The notes beneath the pieces were generated by a model, which was not told the origin of the DNA, searched no databases, and worked only from the letters and a program-made list of their open reading frames with translations. A program made the translations under genes and the position numbers. Of a DNA stretch of 64,000 nt, positions 61,701-64,000 are shown piece after piece (position 1 is the stretch's first letter; each line of letters starts with the position of its first letter). This stretch comes from CAWJMF01 sp963843945 (GTDB lineage: Bacteria > Vulcanimicrobiota > Vulcanimicrobiia > Vulcanimicrobiales > Vulcanimicrobiaceae): assembly GCA_963843945.1 (NCBI GenBank), contig CAWJMF010000002.1, forward strand, positions 62,001 to 126,000, in the 5' to 3' direction.

Positions 61701-61981
61701 CGCGGCTCGCGTTCGAGTATCACTTTTTTCCGAACTTGGCGATCATCTGCATCGCCAACGCGATTCTGATGCAGCGCATCTGGCGGCTCGCCGCGCCTCT
61801 GTCGGGGAAATATAGTTGGCCGAAGGTGGCGGTCGGAACCTATCTGGTGCTCGTCTTCGCGGCGTTCGTCTACTGGTATCCGGTGGTTTCGGGCGCGCCC
61901 ATCACGTACAACGCGTGGTCGGCCCGGATGTTGACCTGGCTCGAGGGCAACAACTGGATCAACCCGCACCCGGGTAGTTAG
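58703..61981 (+). CDS. Two-module GT-C membrane glycosyltransferase (N-terminal GT-C + C-terminal PMT/GT39-like)
   Basis: A 1092-residue integral membrane protein with ~20 hydrophobic segments. Module 1 (about 1-480): GFKNDVGTFESWALTLAEHP (the acidic first loop of GT-C enzymes), FADYPPGYFFVLWGVGHAY and MHERYIFNAVALAVPLVFYR. Module 2 (about 490-1092): ADEIYYAR-like FDEIYYARAGEEYL, then FEFTHPPLTKLLITFSMMLF of the protein O-mannosyltransferase family, FDGFHFAQSRIATPEITV and a ~110-residue soluble insert (LVSYADGSCVLEGTLATPDG). Both use polyprenyl-phosphate sugars, fitting the preceding prenyl synthase. It starts at TTG 58703 (8-base overlap) or GTG 58715. Acceptors are unknown. Confidence 0.88.
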   Translation: MRSAVRAANPAVERADRSALSETLVLGAILFAGFLIRLLFIHADGFKNDVGTFESWALTLAEHPLRDFYDKAGFADYPPGYFFVLWGVGHAYKFLVHDDPGYGILKIFVKLPAIFMDLVDGYLIFAIVRRFASLAWSFAAMALFVFNPAVIFISAYWGQVDSVAAGMTLASLLLIVNADRASRNALSLYVVFAWLTLAYSILIKPPAIVVVPLLLAFPFATRDGAARVARLRATGLGILAALVLAYDVAIAFHPVLNPIAEFRWLYERYAYASGVYAYSSVNAFNLYALVHHFWESDTQLVPDWVLFDRHVGLPQYVWGILLLLVAAGLVVSRFVQRREIVALLEGAMILSLGYFVLSTRMHERYIFNAVALAVPLVFYRRRYLYAAFILSATLLGNLLYSLDYLYVMDAKIQGVDAGNLMPFLSRPAAFANVLTFFYLGYVYLGSGSDVLDRVDVGGLAARAGQTVRRWFAPLEGISAMTVRDWAIAGGMSAASFVLTFVNYWFPAEKIFDEIYYARAGEEYLQHREIFEFTHPPLTKLLITFSMMLFGGMHGLGDTSWGWRFMNLVVGALMVLVLYCFAKRMLGSTLFASLAAGFLLFDGFHFAQSRIATPEITVAFFSLLTLYAFYRYWIASQVRISPRLEAPVIRASFGAIGIATLLALVLTFAVAHSQSAAARIVAFLYFELAGYLAVRVFLPRLLKPADLVSYADGSCVLEGTLATPDGGLVPAGSQAIVPGETTRVEKGKLSYVEPPPRIEYARGGTMKYATPEGEASFSPDGLMQTADATIGRRDARFWLWMLALSAGCLAACKWNGLFDFFVVWFVAGLVVAQPYWSALLRAIGRPAEIRPAVIGNPRGFSLDIVMGTMLLVAATIYVLSYIPYFSLGHGLGDLVELQNGMYWYHHNLKATHPYSSQWWQWPILQIPVSYYYHDFRTGAAVQNGAACCVGEILALPNPAVWWLGLVSVPYVAWLAWRERTKGYILLIAAYVIQWLPWIASPRLAFEYHFFPNLAIICIANAILMQRIWRLAAPLSGKYSWPKVAVGTYLVLVFAAFVYWYPVVSGAPITYNAWSARMLTWLEGNNWINPHPGS

Positions 61982-61983
61982 CC

Positions 61984-62736
61984 ATGTCGGGTCATTCCAA
62001 GTGGCACAACATCAAACTCCGCAAAGGGAAGGCCGACGCGCAGCGCGGTGCGCTGTTCACCAAACTCTCGAAGGAGATCATTCTCGCGGCCAAAGGCGGC
62101 TCGCCCGATCCCGAAGCGAACTACCGCTTGAAGATGGCGGTTGAAAAGGCGCGCGAGAACAACGTCCCGCAAGATAACATCAAGCGCGCGATCGCGCGCG
62201 CGACGGGAGCCGACGGCGCGAAGGAGATCGAGGAGATCCGCTACGAGGGTTACGGGCCGGCCGGCGTCGCCATCGTGGTCGACGCGGCGACCGACAATCG
62301 GAATCGCACGGCGGCTGAATTGCGCTTTCTCTTCAGCCGGCACGGCGGCGCGCTCGGCGAATCGGGCAGCGTGGCTTGGATCTTCGAGCCGCGCGGGCTG
62401 ATCGAGGTGGAGAACGGCGCGCTGAACGAAGATGCGCTGACCGAACGGGCTCTGGTCGAGGGCGTGGTCGACGTTCGTTACAGCAGCGACGGCGAACCCT
62501 CCGAGATCGTCACCGAGCCGGCCGCGTTGGCAGCTGCACGGGAACGCTTGAGCGCCGCGGGATTGCGCGTGAAGTCGATGGTGCTCGGCGTCGAGCCGCG
62601 CCAGAGCGTGACGCCGCAGGACGAGGAGTTGCGCGAGATCGTCGGGCTGCTCGACGCGCTCGAAGAACACGAAGACGTCGTGCGGGTGTATTCGAATGCG
62701 GAGTTCAACCTCGCGCAGCTCGAAGCACTCGCCTAG
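61984..62736 (+). CDS. YebC/PmpR-family regulatory protein
   Basis: A 250-residue protein with the highly conserved start SGHSKWHNIKLRKGKADAQR, then VEKARENNVPQDNIKRAIAR, YEGYGPAGVAIVVDAATDNR, LRFLFSRHGGALGESGSVAW and a C-terminal Glu-rich domain ending VRVYSNAEFNL. Family members act as transcription regulators or translation factors for poly-proline stalls. ATG 61984 is two bases after the glycosyltransferase stop. In many bacteria it neighbours ruvC; here it does not. Confidence 0.95.
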   Translation: MSGHSKWHNIKLRKGKADAQRGALFTKLSKEIILAAKGGSPDPEANYRLKMAVEKARENNVPQDNIKRAIARATGADGAKEIEEIRYEGYGPAGVAIVVDAATDNRNRTAAELRFLFSRHGGALGESGSVAWIFEPRGLIEVENGALNEDALTERALVEGVVDVRYSSDGEPSEIVTEPAALAAARERLSAAGLRVKSMVLGVEPRQSVTPQDEELREIVGLLDALEEHEDVVRVYSNAEFNLAQLEALA

Positions 62737-62737
62737 T

Positions 62738-63814
62738 GTGACCGGCGAGGCGACGCGCGTGCCGGCCGCTGCGCGCCGCGGCGGCTTCTTCGAGCACGAT
62801 TGGCTCTTTGCCGTCGCGCTGGCGACGTTCGTCGGCACCGCGGTTTGGTTCGGGGGCGCCGTTCGCGACTTCTTCGCGCCCGCCTCGACGACGATCACCG
62901 TTCCCACGCTGATCGGACAAACCTCGAGCGATGCGGTCGGCTCCGCGGAACGGGCCAAACTGCGCGGGGTCATCGTCGAACGCGCCGCTAGCGACCGCTA
63001 TCCGGCCGACGTCGTCATGCGCCAGGATCCGGCGGCCGGAACCGAAGTGCGCGCCGGCCGGCAAATCTCGCTGGTCGTTTCGACCGGCTTGCAGATTTTC
63101 TCGATGCCCGACCTGCGCTACGAGGACTTGCGTGAAGTCAACCTCGATCTGGCCCACGACAAGCTCCAACTCGGCAAAGTCAAAACCGTCGCGAGCGACG
63201 AGGTGCCGGCCAATCGCGTCGTGGCGCAAGATCCCGTGCCGCTGACGGCCGTTCGGGTCGGCACGGTCGTCAACGTCGAGCTCTCGAAGGGGGGGCCGCC
63301 CGCGATCCGCGTTCCCAAGTTCGAAGGGCTGAGCGTCGACGACGCGCGCGAGCTGGCAGCGCGCTCGCACGTCGTGCTGGGCCAAGTCGTCTGGACGCCT
63401 TTCGGCGGCGGCGGGCCCGCGCGCGGCGTCGTCGTGCGCCAGAATCCGGCCGCGAACGCTTCGATCGATCCCTCGCAGGCCGTTTCGCTGCAGGTCAGCG
63501 CGGGGCCGGGCGTGGCGGGCTACCTCGTGCGTCAGGTCCACGCGGTCGCGACCGTTCCGTCGCCGCAGGACGGAACCGAACGCGCGCAGCGCGTGCGGAT
63601 CGAGGTGCGCGATCAAACGGGTACGTGGAACGTCTACGACGCGTACGCGCAGCCCAAACAAAAGCTGGACTTCAACCTGACGGTCGTCGGAACGAGCGAA
63701 CTCGACGTCTACGTCGACAACGAGCTGATCAGTTCGACGAAACTCGGCGTCGAGCCGGCGCAGAAACCCTCGCCGGGGGCCGACGGCGCGAGCTCGAGAG
63801 GAGACACCCGCTGA
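62738..63814 (+). CDS. Membrane-anchored PASTA-domain protein
   Basis: A 358-residue protein with one N-terminal membrane segment (WLFAVALATFVGTAVWFGGA) and three extracytoplasmic PASTA domains beginning VPTLIGQTSSDAV, MPDLRYEDLREVN and VPKFEGLSVDDARE, each ending with a VV.QDP- or RQNP-type turn and a beta strand. A further ~90-residue beta domain and a Ser/Gly tail follow. PASTA domains bind muropeptides or lipid II. There is no kinase or transpeptidase domain. It starts at GTG 62738, overlapping the end of yebC closely, and its TGA overlaps the rpe ATG. Confidence 0.85.
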   Translation: MTGEATRVPAAARRGGFFEHDWLFAVALATFVGTAVWFGGAVRDFFAPASTTITVPTLIGQTSSDAVGSAERAKLRGVIVERAASDRYPADVVMRQDPAAGTEVRAGRQISLVVSTGLQIFSMPDLRYEDLREVNLDLAHDKLQLGKVKTVASDEVPANRVVAQDPVPLTAVRVGTVVNVELSKGGPPAIRVPKFEGLSVDDARELAARSHVVLGQVVWTPFGGGGPARGVVVRQNPAANASIDPSQAVSLQVSAGPGVAGYLVRQVHAVATVPSPQDGTERAQRVRIEVRDQTGTWNVYDAYAQPKQKLDFNLTVVGTSELDVYVDNELISSTKLGVEPAQKPSPGADGASSRGDTR

Positions 63815-64000
63815 TGCGAATCGCGCCTTCGCTGCTTTCCGCCGATTTCAGCCGCATCGCCGAACAGATCGCGCTGGTCGAAAGGGCCGGCGCCGATTAC
63901 CTGCACCTCGACGTGATGGACGGCCGCTTCGTTCCCAACCTCACCTGGGGCCCGAAGATCGTCGGCGATTTGCGGCACGCTCTCGCCCCTGACCTTCGAC
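63814..64000 (+). CDS. rpe: Ribulose-phosphate 3-epimerase, 5' part only
   Basis: The first 62 codons only; the gene runs out of the window. It starts RIAPSLLSADFSRIAEQIA and continues DYLHLDVMDGRFVPNLTWGP, the strongly conserved N-terminal half of the TIM-barrel epimerase with its metal-ligand His and Asp. It interconverts ribulose-5-P and xylulose-5-P, complementing the pentose phosphate operon at 40-49 kb. GAGAGGAGAC ends 5 bases before ATG 63814, which shares bases with the PASTA stop (TGATG). Confidence 0.95.
   Translation, partial: MRIAPSLLSADFSRIAEQIALVERAGADYLHLDVMDGRFVPNLTWGPKIVGDLRHALAPDLR

Overview
This window is a dense, GC-rich stretch of bacterial chromosome. Most coding spans are separated by 0-100 bases, and many neighbours share stop/start codons (ATGA, GTGA, TTGA, TAGTG). 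I see no rRNA, tRNA, CRISPR, phage or transposase genes. The host is a diderm, because it has a TolC-type outer-membrane channel behind a HlyD/DHA2 efflux pair. It also carries several actinobacterial-style traits: OpcA, an acyl-CoA carboxylase epsilon-like peptide, a tkt-tal-zwf-opcA-pgl order and ClpC. That mixture, with ALDH, Liv and DUF4127 genes, would fit an uncultured Terrabacteria-side lineage such as Candidatus Eremiobacterota (WPS-2). This placement is an inference from gene content, not shown by a marker gene.

Layout: 1-2.3 kb is a cell-wall sugar salvage cassette (anmK 3' end, BadF-type sugar kinase, murQ), followed by a divergent GNAT/DUF4127 pair. 4.4-11.6 kb is an acyl-CoA block on the minus strand: methylmalonyl-CoA epimerase and mutase large subunit, biotin carboxylase/BCCP, a 52-residue epsilon-like subunit, fabI, carboxyltransferase and a MIP18-family protein. 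It is interrupted by one plus-strand anti-sigma kinase gene. 11.8-13.8 kb holds an aldehyde dehydrogenase and a small lipoprotein. 13.8-17.3 kb is a livHMGF transporter operon with no binding protein of its own. A lone Tat-type binding protein lies at 25-26.5 kb. ClpC, a SWIM/SNF2 helicase, a 35-codon peptide gene and an acyl-CoA synthetase lie between.

26.6-33.2 kb has a WYL regulator, two small envelope proteins and a second, complete livJHMGF operon whose livF is frameshifted. 33.2-40 kb has a class A beta-lactamase-like hydrolase, a STAS protein and a tetR-hlyD-DHA2-tolC efflux operon. 40-48.9 kb is an oxidative/non-oxidative pentose phosphate operon read leftwards: tkt (frameshifted), a tal-pgi fusion, zwf, opcA, pgl and a secreted protein. 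50-52 kb carries dapD and a dapC-like aminotransferase for lysine/peptidoglycan precursor synthesis. It is followed by a 159-base element with long imperfect terminal inverted repeats.

52.4-55.5 kb (minus) is ftcD-like, radA and a Gly/Tyr-rich secreted protein. 55.6 kb to the end (plus) is a tightly packed run: cmk, plsC, ispH, polyprenyl synthetase, a giant two-module GT-C glycosyltransferase, yebC, a PASTA protein and the start of rpe. The last gene ties back functionally to the pentose phosphate operon.

The most interesting items are the palindromic element at 52.2 kb, the 35-codon gene with a near-perfect Shine-Dalgarno at 23.3 kb, the accE-like gene hidden between fabI and the biotin carboxylase, the tal-pgi fusion operon with a frameshift that joins tkt to it in one open frame, and the double GT-C glycosyltransferase.
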